Below are positions 32,876 to 42,955 of a DNA stretch of 64,000 bases, one piece after another (the stretch's first letter is position 1; each line of letters starts with the position of its first letter). This DNA comes from Lineus longissimus (taxonomy: Eukaryota > Nemertea > Pilidiophora > Heteronemertea > Lineidae). The stretch lies in NCBI RefSeq assembly GCF_910592395.1, contig NC_088311.1:14512501-14576500 (forward strand), in the 5' to 3' direction. The notes under the pieces were generated by a model. It made no database searches. It worked only from the letters and a program-made list of their open reading frames with translations, and was not told the DNA's origin. Position numbers and translations under genes: made by a program.

Positions 32876-35800
32876 ATATAGTTTATTTATCGTACTCTTG
32901 TACATTTTACAGTATTGTGCATTGTGCGCTTACAAGAAAAGGTGCATTGAACAAGACAAGAACGTAAAAACAAAATACATGTATCAAAGTCTATTTATGA
33001 AAGAAAAATTCTCATGGATCCTCTGCCGCGGGGGGGGGGGGCAAAGGTCAACTTATCATTCGCATGCTAGATGCGTAATAGTATCTGACAGCTCATCTCT
33101 ATCAAAGAGGTGATAGTCACCCCTGTCTCTCATCAGTATAAGATCCCTGATCACACTGCCTATGTCATTCGTTTCGATATCACCAACTTTGTTACCCCTT
33201 CTAATAAGGTTGTCCCTATCGGTCCCTATCTTCTCACATAGTACATTGATGTTTCCCCCGACGGAGGAACTACTTCCGTAAATGACTAATTTCGCAGACA
33301 GTTCAACCAGTTCATTATTACTTCTCAGAGCAGTCTTAAAAAATTTTAAAAACCTGCTGTGCATCTGAAATTCCGGATTGATATCCCGGCATATAGTAGG
33401 CAACAAATTTGAGTGTGTCCGATACGGTAATTTGAATAGTTTCCTTATACATTTCCTCCAGGTCGTAAGCAGTCTATCCATGTGCCTAGAAGAAAAATCC
33501 CACAGTACGCTGCCGTATAAACACATGACATATGTTTTGAACAGGCGATATTTTACATCAATGTCGCAATGACCAAATGCAGAGACAAGTGCATTAGTTC
33601 GGGCAATCATGTTTCCAATAGCTTGATCAATTAGTGTCTGCTCGGCGTGGGGGCCTATGATATGGCCCAGGTGATTTGCTATATCTTCTACCTCAAGTCT
33701 GTTGTTTTGCCACCTTAAAAAAGTATCGGCTGCTTCTTTTCCAAACAATAGGAAGTGTGTTTTAATGACATTGAACAATAATCTATACTCCTCGGAATAT
33801 CTATCACAAATCTTAAGCATTTCCTGCATGCCATGTCTAGTGGGGCACAATAGAACTACATCATCGGCGTACGCCAATGCCCCTACAAATTGTTGGCCAA
33901 TATAACATCCGTAACTCGACTGTTTCAAGTCCAGTAGCATTTCATCCGAGTAAATGCAGAATAAAATAGGGGACATTACTCCACCCTGCTTTATACCATT
34001 TTTTACATTAATTACCCTACTTAGAGTGTCCTTCCATTTTACTTGGACATATTGACACGTGTACAGCGTTGCCAGAAATTTCACAATCAGTGGACAACAT
34101 TTCTTTTTTACTAACAAGTTGAACAGCCTGGTGTATTCAATCCTGTCGAATGCACGACTGGCATCTAATAACGTCACGTAAACATTACTTCCATGCGAGA
34201 GATAATAATCAATAACTTCTTTGAGCACAAATGTACACTGGGTGGTAGAACTCTTTTTCTCAAACCCAAATTGCAGATCAGATGTGCAAAAAACCTGAGG
34301 GCATTTTTCCATAATGATGTGGTCTAACACCTTACATAAGACACTACTTAATGCGATTCCTCTATAGTTATCAGAATCGTTAATAGACTTTCTCTTGTTC
34401 TTGGGGATAGGAATTATAATCGACCTTTTGAACGCCTCTGGTATGTAAGAATGGGACAACATGAGCGTGAAAAGCTCCGCTAGCTTCTTGTCGAGTACCT
34501 CTGTACCATGTATCAAATGGTCACTAAATAGAGTCTTCCCACCATCATGTTTTCCTTTGTTCAGTTTGAAAATAGCAGATCGAACTTCAACTGCTGAGAT
34601 AGTGTGGCTAATGCACCCACATCTGTTAGTTTCACATCTAAAGTCTATGTCGTTGTCCAAGTCTTTAATTATATCACTCATCTGATCCTCGTCGTAACCA
34701 ACCGATGAATATAAAGCCTCATATTTAACAGCAAACCTATCCGCGATGGATCTGTCATCCATAGCATCATCAATTCTCACCGCGTAGGTCTGTTTCTTCT
34801 TTTTTCCCCTATTGATCAACTTCCAGAAGTCGCTGTCATTCTTTTCCAGGTATGCCATTGCTATTCTATTACTCTCAGCTACCTTATTCTCCTTTTTGGA
34901 GAGTTTGACGGCATGGTGGTATCTCGCCCTAGTCGTTTTACGGATCTCGAATACGACCCCTTGCCTTTGCGACCCCCCGGCCTTCCAGATGTTGTGCCAA
35001 AGCAGCGCCCTTTCTCTAAGCTCTCTAATGTTTTCGTTCCACCCTGGAAAAGGTTTCCGACCTTTTGCCTGAGCATTGACCTGACAAGGAAAACATTCTT
35101 CCCCTGCAGTTAAACATGCACTAATGATATCATTGTGTAAAGCCTCGATCCCTTCCTTGTGGTCATTACATTTGAATATATTACAATAGTCGCGTGCCGT
35201 TCTTTCAATGGCGTTCACCTCCCTGTCTAGATTAAACTTATATTGCACAATGTCTTCTGGGGCGAGTGAGTCCCATTTAGGCACATTTCCTCGGGCACCG
35301 GCTGACTGCCCTTCATTATAAACATGTTCAATCTGCATGTTAAACTCGACAGAAAGTGGCGAGTGATCTGAAAAGTTATCGACATCGTGAGTCACTCTAT
35401 GGTCAGATATGTCCCCCAGAAGATTCTCTGTGATATAGAAATGGTCTAACACTGACCTGCTGTTGTTTATCTTACTCTCGAATGTAAAATCAATCTCACC
35501 AAAATCGCTGATAGTCTTCAGTGACTCTGACTGCAGGAATATCTCAAGTTGTTGAGTCGTGTTCAGATGCGTTCTGACCCAATCTACATTAAAATCTCCT
35601 CCAAGAATTATTCGGTCAATATCTTGTTGAGCAAACAGAGCATTCAATTCTTGTAAAGTGTCTTCGTACTCGGTGGGGTTATCGACGCCTGGCATATATA
35701 CATTGCACATAAGTATTTTTACCGAGTCAGTTAATTCTACAACAATGGCGCAAAACCGGTTCGTTTTGAAAGTAACTGGCGAGATTACATGCCTGATACT

Positions 35801-36174
35801 AGTCTTCCAGAGGATGGCAGTGCCACCATAAGGCCTGCCCCTCGTTATAACGCCAGGCTCCATCCCAGATACCGCGTGGGCATTGCATTCGGGAAATCTA
35901 CTGGTCAACACATCAAAAAGTTCGCACTCGTGAAGCCAGTGTTCTTGCACAAATATAAAATCGTATTTGTCAGAAAGGATTGTCAGGTATTCAACTCTCC
36001 CAGTACCAAGTCCCTGAGCGTTGTAACTGGTGATGGAAAGTGGAAGTCTATTGCCGAACGACTGTGCCATGATTGGGAATAGGATACAAGTAAGAATGAA
36101 GTAATACGTTAGAGGGCTCTTGTTCATATAACGGATTCTTTTGTGGCGCGATCCCGAGACGGGACGATATATTT
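32876..36174 (-). mobile_element. LINE 1, ORF2-only copy
   Basis: Minus-strand non-LTR element inserted in the 302-bp-family repeat: similarity to the repeat stops at GTGTAC on the left and resumes at 36175. The 3' end has AATAAA-like sequence near 32885 and a poly-C (minus) tract after the ORF. Only about 45 bp precede ORF2, so ORF1 was lost by 5' truncation. ORF2 itself is uninterrupted. Confidence 0.85.
33056..36127 (-). CDS. LINE 1 ORF2, endonuclease-RT
   Basis: 1023 aa with no internal stop. The N-terminal APE endonuclease (about residues 28-265) shows SYNAQGLG, FVQEHW, GRPYGGTAILW, CNVYMPG, GGDFNVDW, LDHF and the catalytic SDHSPL. The RT follows (about 580-840): IIIPIPKNKRKSINDSDNYR, motif A YVTLLDASRAFDRI, motif B NGIKQGGVMSPILF and the active-site ALAYADDVVLL. 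The C-terminal region has SYRTHSN-like and cysteine-bearing blocks. All catalytic residues I can identify are present, so the enzyme may be active or recently so. It performs target-primed reverse transcription. It lacks its ORF1 partner here. Clade CR1-like by inference. Confidence 0.9.
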   Translation of the reverse strand: MNKSPLTYYFILTCILFPIMAQSFGNRLPLSITSYNAQGLGTGRVEYLTILSDKYDFIFVQEHWLHECELFDVLTSRFPECNAHAVSGMEPGVITRGRPYGGTAILWKTSIRHVISPVTFKTNRFCAIVVELTDSVKILMCNVYMPGVDNPTEYEDTLQELNALFAQQDIDRIILGGDFNVDWVRTHLNTTQQLEIFLQSESLKTISDFGEIDFTFESKINNSRSVLDHFYITENLLGDISDHRVTHDVDNFSDHSPLSVEFNMQIEHVYNEGQSAGARGNVPKWDSLAPEDIVQYKFNLDREVNAIERTARDYCNIFKCNDHKEGIEALHNDIISACLTAGEECFPCQVNAQAKGRKPFPGWNENIRELRERALLWHNIWKAGGSQRQGVVFEIRKTTRARYHHAVKLSKKENKVAESNRIAMAYLEKNDSDFWKLINRGKKKKQTYAVRIDDAMDDRSIADRFAVKYEALYSSVGYDEDQMSDIIKDLDNDIDFRCETNRCGCISHTISAVEVRSAIFKLNKGKHDGGKTLFSDHLIHGTEVLDKKLAELFTLMLSHSYIPEAFKRSIIIPIPKNKRKSINDSDNYRGIALSSVLCKVLDHIIMEKCPQVFCTSDLQFGFEKKSSTTQCTFVLKEVIDYYLSHGSNVYVTLLDASRAFDRIEYTRLFNLLVKKKCCPLIVKFLATLYTCQYVQVKWKDTLSRVINVKNGIKQGGVMSPILFCIYSDEMLLDLKQSSYGCYIGQQFVGALAYADDVVLLCPTRHGMQEMLKICDRYSEEYRLLFNVIKTHFLLFGKEAADTFLRWQNNRLEVEDIANHLGHIIGPHAEQTLIDQAIGNMIARTNALVSAFGHCDIDVKYRLFKTYVMCLYGSVLWDFSSRHMDRLLTTWRKCIRKLFKLPYRTHSNLLPTICRDINPEFQMHSRFLKFFKTALRSNNELVELSAKLVIYGSSSSVGGNINVLCEKIGTDRDNLIRRGNKVGDIETNDIGSVIRDLILMRDRGDYHLFDRDELSDTITHLACE

Positions 36175-36310
36175 TCTTACCATTAATTTGTGATCAATAG
36201 TCATTGCAGTTAAGAAACGTGCCATAGTTACGGCCTGACGGCGAATTTATGCCATTTGACCTCTGTGACCTTGACAAGAAGGTCAAATTGAAAACCTGTG
36301 CGAGAATACC
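36175..36310. repeat. 302-bp-family element, middle part
   Basis: Reads ATCAATAGTCATTGCAGTTA, AGAAACGTGCCATAGTTACG and TTTGACCTCTGTGACCTTGA, between the 5' ends of the two head-to-head LINEs. It continues at 41287. Confidence 0.8.
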
Positions 36311-36618
36311 AAGATGGCTGCCACGGCGGTTGTTTCGATTAGCCTGCTCTGATAAAAAGTGGTTTATCGTGGAAACGCCTTGTCTCCTATTGACTGGATG
36401 AGGAGGAGACATACGTCGTACATTATAGAAAATGTGGTAATCTTCTTGAAGGAGGTTCCATTCCTACTTCTTTGGAGAAATAGCGAGGGAAGTTTATTTC
36501 CCTGAGTGTGAACTGGACTTATATACATGTACATGTACATTGTATATGTATGCGTGTGTGTATGTGATCCGAAAAGAACAGTAGTCACCATATATAGCCG
36601 GATTTCCGTTCCGCTCTA

Positions 36619-38046
36619 ATGGCTTCAAAAACAATAACCGATCACTTTTCCGGGACCACAGAAACACCTAGACAAGCTGGTGAAAAGTGTAAAGGAAATC
36701 AGCGTTCCCCACAGGAGGGATTAGGAAGTCCTGACCTGAAAATGACACGAAGAGAGGGAGATCATGTTGACAAGCACGTCGAATCGGGGGAATCAGAACT
36801 CACCGAGAACGATGCAGTGTCGCCGAAGAAACAACTAGATACCGCCCCACAGGAGGAAGATGCTGGCCTACCATTCATTGATGATCCTGTATTGGCATAC
36901 ATTGTATTTGGACAACAAACGGGTACGAATGATAATGTACGGAAAGCAGTGGTTGGTTATTACTCTGTTAGTCAGATTCGTGTTGCAAAGGATAAGTTAT
37001 GGGGAGCGAAACCTAGTCTGTGCGATGTCATTGGTGACTTGCAAGTGCGCAAGTCATCTTCTGTGAGGCCAGAGGAGGAGGCGAATACTAGTGATATCAT
37101 TGCCGCACTGAGAAAGCTTGACAAACTGAACAAAATGCCGAGAATCGTGATTTCGGCAACTAGGCTTGCGGAGATTCCACGATCTCCTCCTGAGGAACTG
37201 AACAATATATCGTTTGCTGATAGATTATATAGTTTGGAACACAAAATGAGTAAGATGCAAGAGATGGTAGAAAAGTGTTCATATGATACGAGAGAGTTAA
37301 AAGCAAATGCTGATAACAAACCACACGTCAAATCAAATGCAGAAACATTAAAGCATAAAGGTACTGTCACTGACGATGACGAGAGTGATGCGATGTGTAG
37401 GCCTACTGTGCCGACCGTTGAGTCGACTCAGTGTGAATCGATATGGGGTGATACCCGGACTACACGTAATACCGAAAGCGGAGTCACTGGCCAGATGACT
37501 TTTAACAGTATATATAGTTCGAAATCCAGACCGACGAGTCGGGGGCGGGGTTCTAGAGGTTCGCGTGGCCAAGGGCGCACTAATCCGCCTATGCCCCAAA
37601 ACGTGTTAAGATTGAGGGGAAGTTGCCGATCCCTGAGCGAAACGAGTGCGGATGATTCTGAAGGGGAATATCGAGTATCCAGTTATGAACAGAAAAAGTT
37701 AAAAAGGAGAGAGAAATCGCGACAGAAGGTGATCACAGGCATATCAGCTGTGAATTGTGGTTTCAAAGGTGCTTCTGAACCCAACAGGGACTTGTTTATT
37801 TTTCGGGTTGACCCCTCCACCGAGAAGGAGGACCTTAGGAAACATCTCGCCGTTAACAAGATTGAAATCAGGGGATTACAACTCGTGTCGCACGCCAATG
37901 CTAAGTTTAGATCTTTCCGACTAACTGTAGCGAAGTCCGAGTTCGGCAGATTATTTGACGATGCACTGTGGCCTGAAGGCGTACGTGTGAGAAAGTACAA
38001 TGTCCCTCCCAAAAAGGAGGATGAAAACACCGAGGACAAATCATGA
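36619..38046 (+). CDS. LINE 2 ORF1, RNA-binding-type protein
   Basis: 475 aa. The N-terminus is polar. A heptad-like segment (FADRLYSLEHKMSKMQEMVE, about residues 200-225) may form a coiled coil. An RG-rich patch (SRGRGSRGSRGQGR) lies near 310, and a C-terminal domain near 395-465 (DLFIFRVDPSTEKEDLRKHL ending ALWPEGVRVRKY) resembles the RRM-like fold of CR1-type ORF1 proteins. The expected role is binding LINE RNA in the RNP. Its TGA overlaps the ORF2 ATG as ATGA at 38043-38046, suggesting translation by termination-reinitiation. Confidence 0.8.
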   Translation: MASKTITDHFSGTTETPRQAGEKCKGNQRSPQEGLGSPDLKMTRREGDHVDKHVESGESELTENDAVSPKKQLDTAPQEEDAGLPFIDDPVLAYIVFGQQTGTNDNVRKAVVGYYSVSQIRVAKDKLWGAKPSLCDVIGDLQVRKSSSVRPEEEANTSDIIAALRKLDKLNKMPRIVISATRLAEIPRSPPEELNNISFADRLYSLEHKMSKMQEMVEKCSYDTRELKANADNKPHVKSNAETLKHKGTVTDDDESDAMCRPTVPTVESTQCESIWGDTRTTRNTESGVTGQMTFNSIYSSKSRPTSRGRGSRGSRGQGRTNPPMPQNVLRLRGSCRSLSETSADDSEGEYRVSSYEQKKLKRREKSRQKVITGISAVNCGFKGASEPNRDLFIFRVDPSTEKEDLRKHLAVNKIEIRGLQLVSHANAKFRSFRLTVAKSEFGRLFDDALWPEGVRVRKYNVPPKKEDENTEDKS

Positions 38047-41000
38047 TATATTTGTTTTCAAAGTGTAGTGTTAATAGAACAAACGCCATTACCCAACTCT
38101 TTCTTGTTAGTTGTATGATCATGGGCCTGCTGAACTTTACGTCGTACAATAGCAATGGACTCGGATCAGGGCGAGTTGAACACATGTGTGAACTGAACGC
38201 ATGCACTGACTTTTTATTACTGCAAGAACATTGGCAGTTTGAAGAACAATTACAAAAACTTAGAGGTGAATTGGGTATGAATATGAACATTCATGGTGTT
38301 ACTGGTATGAACATTGATCAATTGCTAGTTGGCCGGCCGCACGGAGGCGTGGCGATTGCTTGGGACCAAAGCATGGACGCGGTTGTTACACCTGTACAAT
38401 GGGTTTCGAAACGTGTATGTGCTATTGAGGTTAAAAGTTTAAAATCAGAAAACAAAGTTATATTGTTAAATGTGTACATGCCGACCGATTCGGGAGGCCA
38501 CCAGAACCTTATTGAATTTAACGGTGTTCTGCAAGAAATCTCGGCGATACTTGCAGCTGCAAATACCCCGGATATTATAATTGGTGGTGACTGGAACACT
38601 GATTTCAGTAGAGCTGAGTCAGCCCACACACGAGCTCTCCTAAAATTTATGGATGATGAGAGTTTGGTTTGCGGAAAGTCGCACACTACCTGTGACGTAG
38701 ACTATACATATGAGAGCAAAATAACAGGTGACAGATCACTGATCGATCATTTTCTGGTATCGGAGAGTGTTTTCAATAGAATCAAAAAATATAGTGCCCT
38801 GCACAAAGCAGACAACCTCTCTGACCACTCTAGTTTACAACTGGCTGTTGAAGTAAATAATCAAACTGGTAAAAAGTCCGATACCAATGATAGAAAGCCG
38901 GTAAAAACCCAGTTATGGGACAGTGTCGCTCAAGACGATATTGTGAGGTATCAGGAAGTATTAACAGCCAAATTAGGCGAAATAAATGTTCCTTTTCAGG
39001 CACTAAGGTGTAATAAGTACTCGTGTACGAACCACACTGGGGATATAGAAAAATTCCACGATGATATAATATCGGCATGTGTAAGGGCAGGGGATGAAAC
39101 TATACCTTATAGTAACAATAGTACCTTTCGCGGTAGAGCAGGTTGGGACGAAGAAGTCAGTGAGCAAAAGAGACGGGCTTCGTTTTGGCATGAGTTATGG
39201 AAAGAAAATGGGAGACCAAGAAATGGTTACGTCGCAGACATACGTCGCCACACTAGGGCACAATTTCATTTAGCGGTAAAACGGGTAAAAAAGAATCAAG
39301 ATAAGGTAGCTGCAGAAAAATTAACAAACTCAGCTTGGGGTAAGAGTAGTAAGGAATTCTGGACAGATGTGAAGAAAATAAAAGGTACAGGTCGTGTGAC
39401 ACCTAATACTATGGACGGTGTTGAGGGGAGTGAGGCGATATGTCAAGTTTTTGCAAATAAATTCAGAAGGTTATACAACTCAGTTCCGTATGAAGTAGAT
39501 GAAATGCATGAGTTGAAAAGGAGTCTAAATGATAGTATTTTACAAAATTGCTGTGTTGGTCAATGCCAAAATGATCATCGAGTTAATGTGCAGGAAGTTA
39601 TTAAGGGGGTGAAACAGCTAAAAGCAGGAAAGAAAGACAGTATTTCAGACATTAGATCCGATCATTTTATCAATGGTGGTCCTAAACTTTATACATATAT
39701 ATCGTTTCTGCTTAATTCGATGATCTCACATGGTTACTGTCCTACTAACTTTACAAGGTCTAAGGTAATACCAATACCTAAAAATAACAGGAAGTCTTTA
39801 TGTTCATCAGATAATTACAGAGGTATTTCTCTGAGCAGCATTATTGGCAAGGTTCTTGATAACATCCTATTAAAGAAGTACGATTCTGTTTTATCTACAT
39901 CTGACTCCCAGTTTGGTTTTAAGGCTGGGATGTCAACTGCTACATGCAGCACTGTTGTGAATGAGGTTATAGAATATTATAATAGCTGCAAAACCGCCGT
40001 CTACTGTGTTATGCTTGATGCAAGTCGGGCCTTTGATTGCGTTCATTTTATTAAATTATTCAGGGTATTGATGAAGAAAGGCCTGTGCCCTTTAATTGCA
40101 CGACTTCTGGCCAACTTATATACAAATCAGATCACGCAAGTACAATGGGGTGAGGTTTTGTCAGTGGAATTCACAGTTAGGAATGGTGTGAAACAAGGAG
40201 GTGTCTTATCACCAGTATTGTTTGGTATATATCTTGACGAACTTTTAGATAAATTGGGTAAATCTGGGGTAGGCTGCCATATTGGAAACATGTTCTTGGG
40301 CGCCTTTGCCTACGCAGATGATGTCATTATTTTAGCACCGTCATTATTCGGGCTTAGGAAAATGCTGAAGGTTGCTAGTGAGTTCTCGCTTGAGTATATG
40401 ATTTCGTTTAACGCGTTGAAAAGCAAATTTCTTGTATTTGGGTGTAATGACCCTCCGCCTGAGGTGGTTTTTCAAGGTAATGCAATCAGAGTATCCCAAG
40501 AGGAAATTCATTTAGGGATACTTCTGGGTCATGACGTACGACGTAGGTGGATACAACTATGTATAAATGATCTTTATAAACGCACGAACATTTTAATGTC
40601 TCAGTTTAGATTTGCCAACTACAGCACAATATATAGACTATTTAATACCTTCTGTATGTCCCGATATGGCTACCAACTATTAGATATGTCAAAACCTTAT
40701 ATGGAAGATCTTTACATCGCATGGCGTAAATGCATCAGACAGGTATTGTGTCTCTCTTACCGTACTCATAATGAGTTACTATCAGATATTATTCAAGATT
40801 GCTGTATTCAAAATCAATTGGAAAAGAGAATGGTGAAATTTGTATATGGCATGTGTGTTGCAAAAAACATGTACACTCGGAAATGTTTTCAGTTAATAGT
40901 TGCAGGTAGCAGTTCACCACTAGGGAAAACTTTTACCTTCATTACCCATAAATATAGTTGGAATAGGTACAATTTGCCACTTGTAGGACATATGATACAT

Positions 41001-41063
41001 GATGTTTATAAATTGCCAGGTCAAACGAGGGTGGGATTTCAAATCAGGGAACTGTTAGAATAA
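38043..41063 (+). CDS. LINE 2 ORF2, endonuclease-RT
   Basis: 1006 aa, uninterrupted. The endonuclease (from about residue 26) shows FTSYNSNGLGSGRVEH, LLQEHW, GRPHGGVAIAW, LNVYMPT, GGDWNTDF and SDHSSL. The RT shows KVIPIPKNNRKS, SDNYRGISLSS, motif A YCVMLDASRAFDCV, motif B NGVKQGGVLSPVLFG and the active-site AFAYADDVIIL. It starts inside the ORF1 stop (ATGA); an alternative Met at 38121 (MIMGLLNFTSYN) lies closer to the endonuclease start. It is related to, but clearly distinct from, ORF2 of LINE 1. Known role: nicking the target and copying LINE RNA. Confidence 0.9.
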   Translation: MIYLFSKCSVNRTNAITQLFLVSCMIMGLLNFTSYNSNGLGSGRVEHMCELNACTDFLLLQEHWQFEEQLQKLRGELGMNMNIHGVTGMNIDQLLVGRPHGGVAIAWDQSMDAVVTPVQWVSKRVCAIEVKSLKSENKVILLNVYMPTDSGGHQNLIEFNGVLQEISAILAAANTPDIIIGGDWNTDFSRAESAHTRALLKFMDDESLVCGKSHTTCDVDYTYESKITGDRSLIDHFLVSESVFNRIKKYSALHKADNLSDHSSLQLAVEVNNQTGKKSDTNDRKPVKTQLWDSVAQDDIVRYQEVLTAKLGEINVPFQALRCNKYSCTNHTGDIEKFHDDIISACVRAGDETIPYSNNSTFRGRAGWDEEVSEQKRRASFWHELWKENGRPRNGYVADIRRHTRAQFHLAVKRVKKNQDKVAAEKLTNSAWGKSSKEFWTDVKKIKGTGRVTPNTMDGVEGSEAICQVFANKFRRLYNSVPYEVDEMHELKRSLNDSILQNCCVGQCQNDHRVNVQEVIKGVKQLKAGKKDSISDIRSDHFINGGPKLYTYISFLLNSMISHGYCPTNFTRSKVIPIPKNNRKSLCSSDNYRGISLSSIIGKVLDNILLKKYDSVLSTSDSQFGFKAGMSTATCSTVVNEVIEYYNSCKTAVYCVMLDASRAFDCVHFIKLFRVLMKKGLCPLIARLLANLYTNQITQVQWGEVLSVEFTVRNGVKQGGVLSPVLFGIYLDELLDKLGKSGVGCHIGNMFLGAFAYADDVIILAPSLFGLRKMLKVASEFSLEYMISFNALKSKFLVFGCNDPPPEVVFQGNAIRVSQEEIHLGILLGHDVRRRWIQLCINDLYKRTNILMSQFRFANYSTIYRLFNTFCMSRYGYQLLDMSKPYMEDLYIAWRKCIRQVLCLSYRTHNELLSDIIQDCCIQNQLEKRMVKFVYGMCVAKNMYTRKCFQLIVAGSSSPLGKTFTFITHKYSWNRYNLPLVGHMIHDVYKLPGQTRVGFQIRELLE

Positions 41064-41286
41064 AGGGATCAGGGGAGCAACTTTTTGTCGTGTGCTGAGA
41101 TCAAAACACTTCTAGATTTTTTGTGTACAATGTAAGTGTCTGAATACTTTTATTGTTTTGTCCATAAGTTAAAAATTATGTCGAGATTTCGGTGATGTTC
41201 TTTTGTTGGCACCCGCACAAAATGTTCATGCACTTGCACAATATTTCTGTACTCTTAGTACGAATAAACATACATATATATACTGT

Positions 41287-41885
41287 ATGGTGGTTAGATG
41301 TACCCATGATATCAAATTGTTGGCAATGGGGCAAGAAGTTAAGGAATAATCACATTTTTAAGGTTTTTAGATTTTGCCCCCTGGTGGTCAAGTTGTGAAT
41401 CATATTGGACCAAACTTTGGTCCCTGAGATCACCTGACTAAGGGGTAAATGTGTACCAAATTTGGTATCAATAGTCATTGCAGTTTAGAAACGTGCCATC
41501 GTTACATCCTAACGGCCAATTTACACCATTTGACCTCTGTGACCTTGAAAAGGAGGTCAAATCAAAAACCCGGAGGATATATGATGCACCTTTGCTAGAA
41601 GTACCTACCATATTTTTTTCAAAATTTCCCGACTACTATTAAGGGAGATATTGCATATTTTCACTTTTAACATTTGGCCCCCTGGTGGCCAAACCATGAA
41701 ACGAATCGGACCGAAACTTGGTCTCCAAGGTGTCATTACATAAGGGTACATGTGTACCAAGTTTCAACTCAATAGCTCTAACAGTTACGAAACGTGCCCT
41801 GCTAACGGACGACGGACGACGACGACGACGACGGACGACGGACGCCACGGTATGGGATAAGCTCACCTCTGCTAAGAGGTGAGTT
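41287..41885. repeat. 302-bp-family element, right part
   Basis: About two units with GCCCCCTGGTGG and TGACCTCTGTGACCTTGA (41531), ending in GACGACGACG repeats and a terminal hairpin CACCTCT-GCTA-AGAGGTG at 41866-41883. This appears to be the true 3' end of the family. Confidence 0.8.
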
Positions 41886-41933
41886 AAAAACTAAAGTATT
41901 TTGAGTACGTAGTTAGTACAACAATATATTTAC

Positions 41934-42126
41934 CTTTAGCAACATGCCATATGTCTAGGTAGTGAGTGATTGTTTCTGATTTATCCTCTCGAAGCCACTT
42001 GGCAATGGACTTGTGCCCGTCAGTTGTCAGCTTGATCTGGACATGGGGAAGTGCTTGCTCCACATATGTCAACGCCCTGTCAAGTCCCTCAAGCTCCATG
42101 TGGTAGCTATTTTTCACTTCCGAGAC
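41934..42126 (-). CDS. THAP/DDE gene exon 6
   Basis: Minus-strand exon with a TTTTTCAG acceptor and an AAAG/GTAAAT donor (41929-41934). It encodes KNSYHMELEGLDRALTYVE, then HVQIKLTTDGHKSIAKWL and HYLDIWHVAKG. TTDGHKSI corresponds to the conserved TDRH..I of the family and supplies the likely second catalytic Asp. The donor opens the 9,551-nt intron that contains both LINEs. The downstream partner is exon 7 at 32382. Confidence 0.85.
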
Positions 42127-42244
42127 CTGAAAAATACAACATGCATAAAGTTTTGCTTTTTATTGCTTTAAATTGTAGCTTCTAAATGAGACAAACATTT
42201 GTTGTCACAGGAGCAAAGTCTTATGAAGAAAATCATGAACTCAC

Positions 42245-42706
42245 CTGCACCAACTCCATTGCTACTATCTTGTTCAAGTCAGTGTCATGTAGAGAGTATG
42301 ACCCATACTTTGCGCAATGGCCCATGCTGTCACATCGGGCGTCTCCTGAAAACTGGACTGAATCCTCCAATTTCGCAAGGCAGTCGATACTCTCGTCTTC
42401 CCACAGATTCCTCACTGCTTGATGTATAAATCGTCTCTGGTGATTAAAGTATGTCGACGGGTTGATGCCATACAATCCCCAAAAATCCAAAGTTCTGAGA
42501 AATCGTAAGGGAATTGCCCCAGTGGATATCATGGCCGTTGATAACTGTATATTCCCCAAAGGAATTGAATTCGATGCAATCAGTTCCTGACTGTACCATC
42601 TCGTGGTTGTGGCGCAGTCAATACACAGCTGCTCCACTGTTATCATCGTTCCATTGCGGCTGCAAATGTCTGCTTCAGTAGCACCGCTTCCACAGGCCAG
42701 GCAGCG
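42245..42706 (-). CDS. THAP/DDE gene exon 5
   Basis: Minus-strand exon of 462 nt with TTTTTAG acceptor and CAG/GTGAGT donor, phase 0 at both ends. It starts RCLACGSG and contains CIDC (a CxxC zinc pair), followed by LSTAMISTGAIPLRFLRTLD, STYFNHQRRFIHQAVRNLW and SGDARCDSMGHCAKYGSYSL. The last block matches the conserved GDGR.DSPGHSAKYG of this transposase-like family and carries the likely first catalytic Asp. Confidence 0.87.
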
Positions 42707-42741
42707 CTAAAAAGTCGCATCAGGTTTGTTTCTTGCACAAC

Positions 42742-42796
42742 AAAAAGTTTCATCGTTTCAAGGACTAATTGCTGCGGTGAATCCACGGATGCATTC
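42742..42796 (-). CDS. THAP/DDE gene exon 4
   Basis: 55-nt minus-strand exon with acceptor TTTGCAG at 42797-42803 and donor GTTGTG at 42736-42741. It encodes NASVDSPQQLVLETMKLF and joins exon 3 (phase 2) and exon 5 (phase 0), giving a continuous KLFRCLACG at the zinc pair. The donor is weak (GTTGTG), but the phase fit and the family pattern support it. Confidence 0.72.
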
Positions 42797-42955
42797 CTGC
42801 AAAATAGTAATTTGTGGAATGGTCATTAAATCATCAGACAATAAAGCAGGTGCAAGGCTTGAGACGGAAACAGTGAAACCAGCTATAGCATATTTTTTTA
42901 TGGACAGTTAAGATTCTCCAGGTCCATAGACAGAGTTATCAATCAAAATACTTAC

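Larger units (their letters stand above)
36311..41286 (+). mobile_element. LINE 2, full-length with ORF1 and ORF2
   Basis: A 5-kb non-LTR element. Its 5' end begins AAGATGGCTGCCACGGCGG exactly where repeat similarity stops, and the 3' end near 41286 carries AATAAACATACATATATATA. Both ORFs are open. It inserted into the 302-bp-family repeat close to LINE 1 and in opposite orientation, the two 5' ends being about 136 bp apart. Likely a recent, possibly functional copy. Confidence 0.87.
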
